Source of the DNA: Bacteroidales bacterium UBA4353
GTDB taxonomy: Bacteria > Bacteroidota > Bacteroidia > Bacteroidales > Paludibacteraceae
DNA: 9,381 nt
Assembly (NCBI GenBank): GCA_002394025.1
Contig: DGSV01000087.1
Span: 1-9,381, forward strand
Reading direction: 5' to 3'
Position 1 is the stretch's first letter; each line of letters opens with the position of its first letter. The notes beneath the pieces were generated by a model. That model did no database searches. It worked only from the letters and a program-made list of their open reading frames with translations, and was not told where the DNA came from. This document shows, piece by piece, positions 1 through 8,600 of this stretch. The position numbers were made by a program, and so were the translations under genes.

Positions 1-769
1 TGCCTTCAGGAACTGTCACGTTGTAGGTCAGACCTGTTCCGGGTTCTACGGCAGGATCGTCGGACGGGTCTTCGGCAGCAGCCACGGCTTTCCAAGCAGC
101 GACATTATCGTTACCGTTATAGGCTCGAGGCGATACCGCATTACCGAGGGCTGTTACTTCTACATAGTCGGCTGATGCTCCGCTGTAGTAGTTATAGGTC
201 AATCCTGTATGCGCTGTGGTAATGCGTTTCTGATAGCGACCATCGCCAAGCAGCGTCATCTTGACGAAGGTATTGCCGGTAGCCTCACCATTGATGTAGC
301 ATTGATTAGTACCAGAAGGAACAGTAACAGTATATGTTACGCCTCCTTCGGGTTCAGTAACAGGTTCGGAGGTCGAACCACCGGCAGCGGTGTAAGTTGA
401 CCAACCTGATGTCTGGTTATCCCATGACGAGATGGTAAACAAGTTGTTAGTGCCGTCATAAACGAGGTCGCCGGACTGGTTCCATTTGTTGCCCCAGTCG
501 TTAGCAGTCGTACCACCATTCATTCGGCAGAAGATAACGTTAGTCCACGTTCCGCTTGGTGCCTCAACTACATAGTAGTCCGTACCGCTCAGAGCCGATA
601 GGTCTGCCCAAGCGTTGCCGCTACCGTTGTAGAAATAAGCCGCGAAACGTGCTGAGCCGTCATCCCACATGCCTGGCGCGAGATACAACTTCGTGCCGGC
701 TGTGATGTTTGCTGCAAAAGTGCTCATGCAGAGCAGTAATGCTGCAAAAATTGCGGTTAATTTTTTCAT
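1..769 (-). CDS. Secreted multi-module beta-sandwich protein, probably glucan-binding (3' end off the window)
   Basis: The frame is open for 256 codons from the ATG at 769-767 to the left edge, with no stop, so the C-terminus is missing. Residues 1-20 (MKKLTAIFAALLLCMSTFAA) form a signal peptide. Residues about 24-126 form a module with the pattern KLYLAPGMW...RFAAYF...VIFCRMN...NKWNQSGDL, which I recognise from secreted Bacteroidales glycan-active proteins. A second module (about 144-230) opens with TYTVTVPSGT, and after an acidic Pro-rich linker a further copy opens at about 248 with TYNVTVPEG, so the later modules are tandem repeats. The module type and the upstream amylase suggest a surface or secreted starch/glucan binder, or the front of a second glycoside hydrolase; no catalytic domain is visible in this part. 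Upstream is A/T-rich with no Shine-Dalgarno, as is usual in Bacteroidota. Sure of the gene; the ligand is inference. Confidence 0.85.
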   Translation of the reverse strand, partial: MKKLTAIFAALLLCMSTFAANITAGTKLYLAPGMWDDGSARFAAYFYNGSGNAWADLSALSGTDYYVVEAPSGTWTNVIFCRMNGGTTANDWGNKWNQSGDLVYDGTNNLFTISSWDNQTSGWSTYTAAGGSTSEPVTEPEGGVTYTVTVPSGTNQCYINGEATGNTFVKMTLLGDGRYQKRITTAHTGLTYNYYSGASADYVEVTALGNAVSPRAYNGNDNVAAWKAVAAAEDPSDDPAVEPGTGLTYNVTVPEG

Positions 770-795
770 GGTATTAATAAAATTTGGTTTGTGAC

Positions 796-844
796 AAAAA
801 GAAAAATTATGGTTTCACCCTTTCTCACGGGTGAAACCATAATT
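796..844 (-). terminator. Strong terminator-like hairpin after the amylase gene
   Basis: A perfect 16-bp inverted repeat (805-820 pairs with 829-844) encloses an 8-base loop (821-828). On the minus strand it is followed by a T-rich tract, TTTCTTTTT (804-796). It begins 5 bases past the amylase stop codon, as expected of a Rho-independent terminator. The next gene in the same direction starts only 27 bases beyond the T tract, and no TAnnTTTG promoter is visible in that gap. The hairpin may therefore act as a partial terminator or a 3'-end stabiliser. Confidence 0.85.
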
Positions 845-849
845 AAGTA

Positions 850-3800
850 TTATTTTTTAATGAAATGATGTTGCATTTGACGTCCTTCTGTGTCAACGAC
901 TTTCATTATATACATGCCTGTTGTGAGAGTGTTGACGGGTATCATGCCTGTTGTGTTGCGTTGGTTGATAACCTGACGTCCTGTTATGTCAAAGACGTAT
1001 ATATTAGCGTTGTCGGCATTTTCACCATCTATGTAGAGAATATCAGTTGTCGGGTTAGGATAGATACGAATGTCCGCTGTCTTGACTTCTGGGAGTGCCG
1101 TATAGTCGCAAGGAACTACGCGCGGTCCGTCCCAACGTTCGCCGGACCATGTGAAGCATGTGCTCTCGGTGATGACCTCTTCGGTGTAGTCGCCTGTCTG
1201 CTTATTTTTGGTGCCATCATTGAACACCAGTCCGTTGATTACTTCCACAGACATATCAAATGTTATAGTCCACCAGCCATCACCTTCGTCAGTCATAACC
1301 GCATTTCCGGGCCATGATGCAGAAGAAGAACCAATATGCGGGTCGGTGTCGTTCCATGCCCAGATGTTGCATGCCGTCCAGCCTGCAGGTTTCCAGAACT
1401 TGATGGTGATAGGCTCGGTGCGCACGGGGTTCTCGGTGATATATGTGTGTGACTGTATTGCTGACGAGCCCGCGGCATTGATAGCCACTGCTTTGAGGAC
1501 AGTATTGTTGGCGGTAATGTTGATAGGCGCGGTATACTGTGTGCCGTTTGTTGCCGAGGGAACGGAACCGTCGAGTGTGTAATAGATGACGCCTCCGAAG
1601 GTTGCTGTCATGGTAACTGTGGTACCGCCTATGTATCTGCCTCCTGCGGGGCTGACAGACAGGTCAGGTTTTGTCTGTGCCGTAGTCTTGACGAACATGG
1701 CGTAGTTGTCGCCCGACTGTCCGCCGGCCATGCGTGTGTAGCCATTCGGGCAGTTGGTGTAATCACTATTGGGACCTACGCGGAGCAACAATTCGCCGCG
1801 GTTGCCTTGGATAGTGGCTTTATAGTAGCCGTTACCTGATTCGTCGTTCACGCTGCTGGTATTGGTGATGCCTGCGGCCTTACGGGCAAGTATCATCTCC
1901 TTGATTTGTGCTTTCAGTGAATACCAGTGAGGATAGAAAACACAGGGAACACCAGGCATAGCCAACAAGAATGCGTTGGCTTGCAGCACTTTGTTGATAT
2001 GAGCATTGCCACGAGCCTGAGCCACCGTAGGTGTTGCCGTGCCGAGGGCCTTGAGAGCTGTCTGGAATGCCCCCTTGCCACCAAACTCGTTATTTTCGCT
2101 CGGCTGGGTGTCAAAACGCTCGAAGGTGTCGTGGTTGTCAATGAAAGGCACGGAGTATTCGGCATGTCCGAGTCCCGGCAGACCGGCACCGCGCAACTTA
2201 TTATAGTTTCCGGCATTGATACCATCGTTGAAAGCCGAGTATTTCACCGCGAAGTCCAGTCCGCAAGTCTTATTACCTGTTCTGCCTATAAAGCTCCACA
2301 AGTGTTGAGCATCGCCTTCCCATTTTTCAGCCATGGAGATATATGGTTTTGCGGCATCAACATATTCGCCCAGATAACTCTGTCCGAAACCTCCGGCAAC
2401 GTCCCAACGCAGACCATCATACTGCATCTCGTGGCGGAGCCATTTGAGGTATGCCTTGATGGCGTTGCGCACGTAAGCATTACTATGGTCAAGGTCGCGA
2501 GCCGGGTCATAGTGCTCACCGGTGTCGTAAGCACCGCGGGTATTGCTGGGATTTGCCGTCTGGCAAGTCTTGGCGCCGGCTTCAGTGGCTGACCATACTT
2601 CGTCATCGCCGCAGATATGTTTGGCTGTGAATTGGAACGAACCGTAATTGGTATTATCGGATGTAACGAAATGGTCTGGTATGAAGTCGCACCATGACGA
2701 TGCGTTACCGCGGTGGTTGACAACGATATCGGCAATCACTTTGCAGCCGCCTTGGTGCAGGTGTTCGATAAGTGTCTTCAGCGAACGCTTTGAACCAAGA
2801 TCACCGCTTTGATTGCTCATCTGACGAGGGTGATAACCCAGTCCGCCTGATGAGTATGCCGAAGGTGGTAACCATATCAGGTCGAAGTACTGCGCCAACT
2901 CGCTGGCATCGGCATCAAGGTTGTCCCAGCGTGTCTGACCATAATACGATTGCGTGTACTGCACCTTTGTGCCAGTGCCTGTCTTGACCTCTGTGGGTCC
3001 GTTGCTGTCCCAATAGAAGCCTTGGAGCATCACATCCTCGATGCCGGCGGGGTGCGCCGTGGAGTATTCTATATAAGCCGGACCGACGGGGTTCACCTCG
3101 CTGCCTTCAGCGGATATGTTGACTTTATTGTTGAGGAATGATATTGTTATTGTTTTTGTGGCTGTGAGTGTGAATACGATATTTCCATCGTTATCGGTGG
3201 TTACACTGATACCTTCAGACACCACACCTATGGCGTCAGCTCCAAATACCGGCGATGACCAGTTGCCTTGAGTAATCTTGAATTTGTACTCTCCGGCGGG
3301 CAGGTTCTCAAAGGTTATCTCGCCATTGACGAGTTTGTTAACCTCTGCCGAGGGGTCCCATTCTACGCTATTGGGCCATGAATTGGGTCCTGTGCCGGCT
3401 ACGTAGTAGTCTCCGGTGGGCACGATAACGGGCGTGCCGCCGCCTTCACCGCTAAGACATATCTGCGTGCCGTCGAAGGTTATGGTAACCTCGGAAGCGG
3501 CAGTAAGCACGAAGAGCACGTTCCAGTTCACCTCATCGCTCTTGCTGGCGGCTATCGTCGAACATTCGCTGTTATAGTAATAATAGCCCCAGTTGTTGAC
3601 GCCCGCGTCGCCCCACGTGCCGTCAGTGATTTTGAACTGGTAATTGCCCGCCTCAAGATTGATGGTGAGGCTGCCGTTGGTCATGGGATATGCCTGAGCG
3701 TCCCAGTTGTCGTTCAAGCCAGCCACGTAATAGCTGCCTGAAGGCGTCACGGGAATAACCGGGGTAGTCGGAGTGCTGCCGCACTCGGCTGTGGTGAGAA

Positions 3801-4167
3801 TTTTCTTCCAACTGTCACCATTACCTTCGATATTGGTGCCGTTGGACATGCTGTAGCACGCATCGCCGCTGATGGTCATGTCAACGCTCTGATGAGATGT
3901 GCCGGGGAAGTTATCCCAACCGGCTTGGTCCTTAACAAGGAAGTTCGACTGACTGATATTTGCTGAATACCAGCCATTTCCCTCACTGGTAGCTACCACG
4001 TCGGCACCATCAGATGAGGTATTCCAAGCCCAGAAATAGACTGCGCCGAGGTTCCAGTAGGCCATGCTGCCGTCCTGCGGAATGTAGACCTTGATAGTGG
4101 CTGCCGATGCCATTGAGAGCACAGAGCAACATAACAAAGTCAGGAAAAACGAGTAAATTTTCTTCAT
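850..4167 (-). CDS. Secreted alpha-amylase (GH13) with starch-binding modules and T9SS C-terminal sorting domain
   Basis: Predicted to hydrolyse internal alpha-1,4 bonds of starch or glycogen outside the cell. I start it at 4167 (1105 aa) because MKKIYSFFLTLLCCSVLSMASA (1-22) is a clear signal peptide; the longer frame from 4218 would put 17 charged residues in front of it. Domains: Trp-rich CBM26-like module (about 24-129); two tandem modules starting YYVAG with an AG(N/E)Y(Q/K)FKIT core (about 142-240 and 250-356), resembling X25-type starch-binding modules; GH13 barrel (about 375-770); all-beta C-domain; chitobiase C-terminal-like domain (about 834-908, YYTLDGSVPS); second CBM26-like module (about 919-1021, FWKPAGWTACNIWAWND); T9SS type A tail (about 1030-1105: IYPNPTTD, DITGRQV, GMYIMKV). 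All four GH13 signatures are present: DIVVNH (480-485), nucleophile D589 in GLRWDVAGG, acid/base E614 in AEKW, and D680 in FIDNHD, so it should be active. The VMLQGFYWD opening recalls the plant/bacterial-liquefying type of GH13. The tail implies export by T9SS and cleavage by a PorU sortase. Confidence 0.93.
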   Translation of the reverse strand: MKKIYSFFLTLLCCSVLSMASAATIKVYIPQDGSMAYWNLGAVYFWAWNTSSDGADVVATSEGNGWYSANISQSNFLVKDQAGWDNFPGTSHQSVDMTISGDACYSMSNGTNIEGNGDSWKKILTTAECGSTPTTPVIPVTPSGSYYVAGLNDNWDAQAYPMTNGSLTINLEAGNYQFKITDGTWGDAGVNNWGYYYYNSECSTIAASKSDEVNWNVLFVLTAASEVTITFDGTQICLSGEGGGTPVIVPTGDYYVAGTGPNSWPNSVEWDPSAEVNKLVNGEITFENLPAGEYKFKITQGNWSSPVFGADAIGVVSEGISVTTDNDGNIVFTLTATKTITISFLNNKVNISAEGSEVNPVGPAYIEYSTAHPAGIEDVMLQGFYWDSNGPTEVKTGTGTKVQYTQSYYGQTRWDNLDADASELAQYFDLIWLPPSAYSSGGLGYHPRQMSNQSGDLGSKRSLKTLIEHLHQGGCKVIADIVVNHRGNASSWCDFIPDHFVTSDNTNYGSFQFTAKHICGDDEVWSATEAGAKTCQTANPSNTRGAYDTGEHYDPARDLDHSNAYVRNAIKAYLKWLRHEMQYDGLRWDVAGGFGQSYLGEYVDAAKPYISMAEKWEGDAQHLWSFIGRTGNKTCGLDFAVKYSAFNDGINAGNYNKLRGAGLPGLGHAEYSVPFIDNHDTFERFDTQPSENNEFGGKGAFQTALKALGTATPTVAQARGNAHINKVLQANAFLLAMPGVPCVFYPHWYSLKAQIKEMILARKAAGITNTSSVNDESGNGYYKATIQGNRGELLLRVGPNSDYTNCPNGYTRMAGGQSGDNYAMFVKTTAQTKPDLSVSPAGGRYIGGTTVTMTATFGGVIYYTLDGSVPSATNGTQYTAPINITANNTVLKAVAINAAGSSAIQSHTYITENPVRTEPITIKFWKPAGWTACNIWAWNDTDPHIGSSSASWPGNAVMTDEGDGWWTITFDMSVEVINGLVFNDGTKNKQTGDYTEEVITESTCFTWSGERWDGPRVVPCDYTALPEVKTADIRIYPNPTTDILYIDGENADNANIYVFDITGRQVINQRNTTGMIPVNTLTTGMYIMKVVDTEGRQMQHHFIKK

Positions 4168-4423
4168 GATGATATGTGTATTTTTTATGATTTCAGATTT
4201 TCGGGGAGCTATATCCACGCTTCAAGCAAGCGAATTTACTTTTTTTTCATGATTTAGACGGACTATATATTGACGAAATGCAGATTTTAAGTTCTCAAAT
4301 AGCATTTTTTTCGTATTAAAATTTTACTCATTCCACAGCATTGCGGTCAAGCGACCTGCTGCCAGAGGGCACAACACCCAATGATATTGTACATTAAAAA
4401 ATTATTCGTAACTTTGCACAAAT
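4168..4423. promoter_or_regulatory. Divergent intergenic region between amylase and rex
   Basis: This stretch separates the divergent amylase and rex starts and must hold both promoters. The rex promoter is clear and listed separately. On the amylase side I see no exact TAnnTTTG; the nearest is TAAATTCG (minus strand, 4238-4231), one mismatch and no TTG at the right distance. A 10-bp AT palindrome (TAAAATTTTA, 4317-4326) and a short hairpin (GGTC-AAGC-GACC, 4345-4356) followed by TGCCAGAGGG (4360-4369) are present. No 18-bp TTGTnnnnnnnnnnACAA Rex operator was found. No gene is seen here. Confidence 0.6.
4387..4416 (+). promoter_or_regulatory. Bacteroidota-type promoter of the rex unit
   Basis: TAACTTTG (4409-4416) matches the Bacteroidota -7 element TAnnTTTG exactly. 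ATTG ends at 4389, leaving 19 bases between, within the usual 19-21 for the -33 TTTG/TTG element. The -7 element ends only 7 bases before the rex ATG at 4424, so the transcript would start at or within a few bases of the start codon. The match is from motif knowledge; the start site itself is inferred. Confidence 0.75.
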
Positions 4424-5053
4424 ATGCCACTCACGCAAAATAGTATTCCCGAGCCTACCCTGCGGCGACTGCCGTGGTATCTAGCATACGTCAAACTGCT
4501 TGAGCAACGAGGAGAAACTCACATCTCATCAACACGTATAGCTCACGACATAGCCCTTGATGCCTCAATGGTTGCAAAAGACCTGTCGTACATCAACATA
4601 CAAGGCAGGACGCGTGTGGGATATGACGTCTGCGACTTAATCGCAATCCTTGAAAGTTTTCTCGGGTTTACTCGTCATCATAGGGCTATACTTTTTGGTG
4701 TGGGAAGCCTCGGCGGGGCACTGCTGCAAGACAGTGGTCTTAAGCAATTCGGACTTGACATTGTGGCGGCATACGACATAAAATATGAACTTGAAGGCAT
4801 GATAATAAACAACATACCAATACATCACATTGATAACTTTCCTGCCTTGCAAGACAAAATGCACGTGCCTATCGGTGTCATTACAGTACCCGTTGACAAA
4901 GCACAAAATGTGGCTGACTTGATGGTTGAGAATGGAATAAAAGCGATATGGAACTTCACTCCTTTCCGCATACACGTGCCGCATGACATTGTCGTACAAA
5001 ATACATCCATTTATGCCCATTTAGCGGTGATGTTCAACAGATTGGGTCAATGA
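4424..5053 (+). CDS. rex: Redox-sensing transcriptional repressor Rex
   Basis: Rex senses the NADH/NAD+ ratio: it binds operators when NADH is low and releases them when NADH rises, controlling fermentation and respiration genes. The 209-aa length is normal. The N-terminal winged helix starts with IPEPTLRRLPWYL (8-20), a hallmark of the family, and runs through the recognition helix and wing (VAKDLSYINIQGRTRVGY, about 50-67). The Rossmann domain has the dinucleotide loop GVGSLG (92-97), the acidic end of the second strand (D118 in AAYD) and the family motif IWNFTPFRIHVP (175-186). The C-terminal swap helix NTSIYAHLAVMFNRL (193-207) is intact. The ATG at 4424 is the only sensible start; the next Met lies inside the recognition helix. 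It is first in the unit, and its last bases overlap the next start (ATGA, 5050-5053), implying translational coupling. Autoregulation is common for Rex, but I see no operator. Confidence 0.95.
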   Translation: MPLTQNSIPEPTLRRLPWYLAYVKLLEQRGETHISSTRIAHDIALDASMVAKDLSYINIQGRTRVGYDVCDLIAILESFLGFTRHHRAILFGVGSLGGALLQDSGLKQFGLDIVAAYDIKYELEGMIINNIPIHHIDNFPALQDKMHVPIGVITVPVDKAQNVADLMVENGIKAIWNFTPFRIHVPHDIVVQNTSIYAHLAVMFNRLGQ

Positions 5054-5688
5054 AGATATTATGTCTGCCATATAATTACCAACGTCAGGAAACTGCGCAA
5101 ATCACTCTCCCTGACGTCCAGTATGCCGGTAAGCCCCTTTATCCACCTCAAGGTCAGCCCATTATCGTCAAACCAGACACCGCTTACCTGAATAACAACA
5201 AGCCGTTTTTTATTCCACACCACACCACGCTGGTGGCGGCTAAAGCGCAGATGGCGTTGCGCATAGGCAAGATGGGGCGCAATATCGATGAACGCTTCGC
5301 CTTACGCTACATAAATGGCATCGGTACCGCAGTGGATATTGTGGCTCAAAATTTGCTGTTGCAATGTGAACAGCAACGAGCACCATGGTCCATGGCCACA
5401 GGATTTGATGGCTCGGCACCCGTGAGCGGCTTCATCGAGGACATAACAGAGGCGGATAACAGCGAAGTTGTGATGCGAATCAATGATGCAGAGAAACAAA
5501 GATTTACAACTTCATCATTATTACTCGGTGCCGCACAGGTCGTGACATATACAAGTCGGTTTTTCACACTTCACACCGGCGACATCATACTTACCGGCTC
5601 GCCATGCGAGCAAATATATCTCAATATCAATGACGTGATTGACGTGACACTCAACGACACGCCGATGATGCATTTCAGAATAAAATAA
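5050..5688 (+). CDS. Fumarylacetoacetate hydrolase-fold protein, metal site degenerate (likely pseudoenzyme)
   Basis: 212 aa, the length of small FAH-family proteins (acylpyruvase/oxaloacetate decarboxylase FAHD1 type). Visible landmarks: NY near the N-terminus (9-10), VKPDTAYLNNNKPFFIP (40-56), RIGKMGRNIDERFALRY (71-87), PWSMATGFDGSAPVSGF (112-128), SRFFTLHTGDIILTGSP (169-185). Active relatives have a metal-binding ExE before the RI strand, then an Asp in a GIDFTARD-type segment, and a Lys in (A/S)K(A/G)FD. Here ExE reads K65-A-Q67, the Asp remains (D96) but the following R-D is Q100-N101, and the Lys is T117. Two of three metal ligands and the catalytic Lys are therefore gone while the scaffold and frame are intact, pointing to a non-catalytic role. 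It starts with ATG inside the rex stop and ends directly against porU, so it is co-expressed with both. The family call is firm; loss of activity is inferred from a remembered family alignment. Confidence 0.85.
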   Translation: MKILCLPYNYQRQETAQITLPDVQYAGKPLYPPQGQPIIVKPDTAYLNNNKPFFIPHHTTLVAAKAQMALRIGKMGRNIDERFALRYINGIGTAVDIVAQNLLLQCEQQRAPWSMATGFDGSAPVSGFIEDITEADNSEVVMRINDAEKQRFTTSSLLLGAAQVVTYTSRFFTLHTGDIILTGSPCEQIYLNINDVIDVTLNDTPMMHFRIK

Positions 5689-8600
5689 GTGACCCTGAAA
5701 CGTAACATATTACTCTTGATTTTGGCATGTACAGTTTATTTAGCGTACTGCCAAAACGACGTCGCCACAGACCATGGCTACGTCACCAATTCCGTGTTGA
5801 GTAATGGTAAGTGGTTCAAAATCCGTGTCAGCGAGAGCGGGTTGCACCAACTACCCTATTCCACTCTGCGCGGCATGGGACTCGACCCCACCAAGACACG
5901 TATCTACGGCTTCGGAGGTGCTATGCTGCAACAGAATTTCAGCCTTTTCAAGTATGACGACCTACCCCAGATAGCAGCCTACGACAATGGTAATGCGCTG
6001 ATATTCTATGCTCAAGGTCCGGTGGGATGGGATTATAATGCCAGCACAGGACGCTTTGTGCACACACAAAACCCGTATAGCTTCTACGGCTACTACTTTC
6101 TGACGGACGAAGGACAAGAAGCGCCGGCAAGGGCAGCAGAAGCCGAAATGCCACAACCTGAAGGCGAACAGTTCGTTACGAAAGTCAACACTTTCGTTGA
6201 CCATATAGTATATGAAAAAGATGAACTCAACGTGCTTGCCATAGCCTCGCCACCCGGAGGCAGAGAATTTTACGAACAAGCCATACGAGGCGGGGAAAAC
6301 AAAGCCGTGACTTTTGATGTCCCTTATGCCGTTGACTCACTTGAAGGCATGGCTATAGCCGATGGTATAGGTAAAAACGACGAATATACCAACGTTAGTT
6401 TGAGCGTACTGGATAAGAGCAACCAAAGCACGATAGCAAAAAGTTCGTCAAATCTCGTAGCGGGGTCCGCGGTACGAGTCTCTGTCAAATACAAAAGCTC
6501 AGGTAGCACGGTAACAGCCAATATCAAATACCTCTACAGTGGCAGTGAAGGGCGTTTCTTCCTCAACTGGGTGGAACTCCATCCACATAGGTTCTTGAAG
6601 AAGACTTCCGGAGCTTTCAATTTCAATAACTCTTACCACCACTTCCACCGCCGCCTGACAACAACCACTTTCCGCTATTTCCTGTCAGGAGTCGGCAGTA
6701 ACACATTGGTCTTTGACGTTACTACTCCGCAACAAATGTGTCGCGTACCATACACATTACATGGCGATACCGCGGTGTTCACCGGCAACACGGCACTGCA
6801 CAGCTACTCGGTCGTCAACAGCAATGAAATAGCTCAACTGCCTGTGCCCCAGAATATGGGTAAGGTTGAAAACCAAAATTTACACGCACTGCACGACATC
6901 GAACTGCTCATCGTTACCAACAAAATGTTTCTCAGCCAAGCCTACCAACTTGCACAAGCTCATGAGCAATATGATGGATTGAGCACTGCGGTGGTCACCG
7001 ACGAAGAAATATATAACGAATTCTCATCAGGCAACCCCGACGCATCGGCAATACGCTGGATGTGCAAAATGCTCTACGAAAAACATAGCGGCAAGCCACT
7101 CCGCTACCTGCTGTTAATCGGCGACGGGTCATACGACAACAGACAGATAACAACCACGGCGGGCAATAACACCCTGATAACATATCAATCAGCCAATTCC
7201 ACCTACGAACCCATGGCATACACCATGGACGACTACTTCGGAATCATGAGCAGTATCGACGGTTCCAACGGTGCCACTGACTCCATGGGTATCCTGCATA
7301 TCGGTGTGGGACGTCTGCCCGCCAACACCGTGCAGGAAGCACAGCAGATGGTAAACAAAACCATAGACTACATAGCTAACGGTAAACTCGGCGATTGGCG
7401 TAATAACATCATATTCCTCGCCGATGACGGCGACCATAACCTCATGCATACATGGCAGGCTGACTCAGTGGCAACACAGCTAAAGCCCGATGTCGCGGAC
7501 TTCTATATGCAAAAGATGTACCTCGAGGCATATCAGCAGGAAATATACGCAGCCGGCGAGCGGTACCCCATAGCCAAAAACAAACTTGACAACCTCTTCA
7601 AGAACGGCATGCTGATATTCAACTATACGGGACACGGCAGTACACTCGCCATCACCAATGAAAATATGCTTGTGCATACCGAAGCTCGGGACATGACGAG
7701 CGATAACCTCGCCCTTTGGGTGCTGGCAACATGCAGCTTCTCACACTATGACCGCCGTGACGTGAGCATAGCGGAATATGCGCTGCTCAACCCACAAGGG
7801 GGAGCGATAGCAGTATTTTCGGCTACAAGGACAGTATTCGCTTCGCAGAATATGTTCCTTAACTACTTCTTTATGCACAACCTATTCACCAAAATTGACG
7901 GTGAATGGCCACGAATAGGAGATGCCGTACGACTTGCCAAAAATACCATCACCGAGAATGAAAAACTGCGAGGCTACGATGCCGGAAACAGACTCGCTTA
8001 CTCGCTACTCGGAGACCCGGCGGTAAGACTGCAATATCCGGAACCATACAAAGTCGTTACCGAACTAATCAATGGCAACAAACCTGCCGAAACAGACACG
8101 ATTAAAGCATTACAAGAAGTAGAAATCAAAGGCTTCATAGCCGATGCTGACAGCATACCGGTGAACGATTTCAACGGAGAAGTCAAAGTACAGATGTTTG
8201 ACAAAGAAGCGACAGTGAAAATGCTCAATAACGACGGGGCAAAACTCGATAACAATTTCGTTGACACATTCATCGACCGAAATAGCACACTATTCAAAGG
8301 AAAAGCAAAAGTCGTTAATGGGCAATTCACCATCAATATGATGGTACCCAAAGACATCCACTACAACTACGGCACCGGAAAACTGCTCTACTACGCCAGT
8401 GATACCACCAACTACGTTGATGCCAACGGCTATGAGGAACGATTCATCATCGGCGGATCGATGAAAAACGCCTATGATGACAACCAAGGACCGCAGATTG
8501 ACATATACCTCAATAGTACTGCATTCCGAAACGGCGACAAAGTCAATAACGCACCCGTTTTCCTAGCGTTCATGAACGACCCCAACGGCATCAACACCGC

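Noticed and set aside
865..1582. Overlapping plus-strand frames of 124-150 codons opposite the amylase gene
   Set aside because: They lie antisense within the T9SS tail and modules of a clear gene, show no domain motif, and are explained as shadows of the real reading frame.
1927..2592. 221-codon plus-strand frame opposite the GH13 domain
   Set aside because: It covers the catalytic motifs of the amylase on the other strand and has no recognisable protein features; a shadow frame.
4168..4218. Upstream ATG at 4218 extending the amylase by 17 residues
   Set aside because: It would place MDIAPRKSEIIKNTHII before a standard MKK signal peptide. The internal ATG at 4167 gives the normal secreted N-terminus.
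4231..4238. TAAATTCG on the minus strand as the amylase promoter
   Set aside because: One mismatch to TAnnTTTG and no TTG element 19-21 bases upstream, so it is too weak to call.
4387..4421. TTGT (4387-4390) and ACAA (4418-4421) as a Rex operator
   Set aside because: The half-sites are 27 bases apart, whereas Rex sites are about 18 bp in total; they overlap the promoter by chance.
5689..5754. PorU as a lipoprotein (Cys21 after a hydrophobic stretch)
   Set aside because: The residue before the Cys is Tyr (LAYC), which does not fit a lipobox; known PorU proteins use an ordinary signal peptide.
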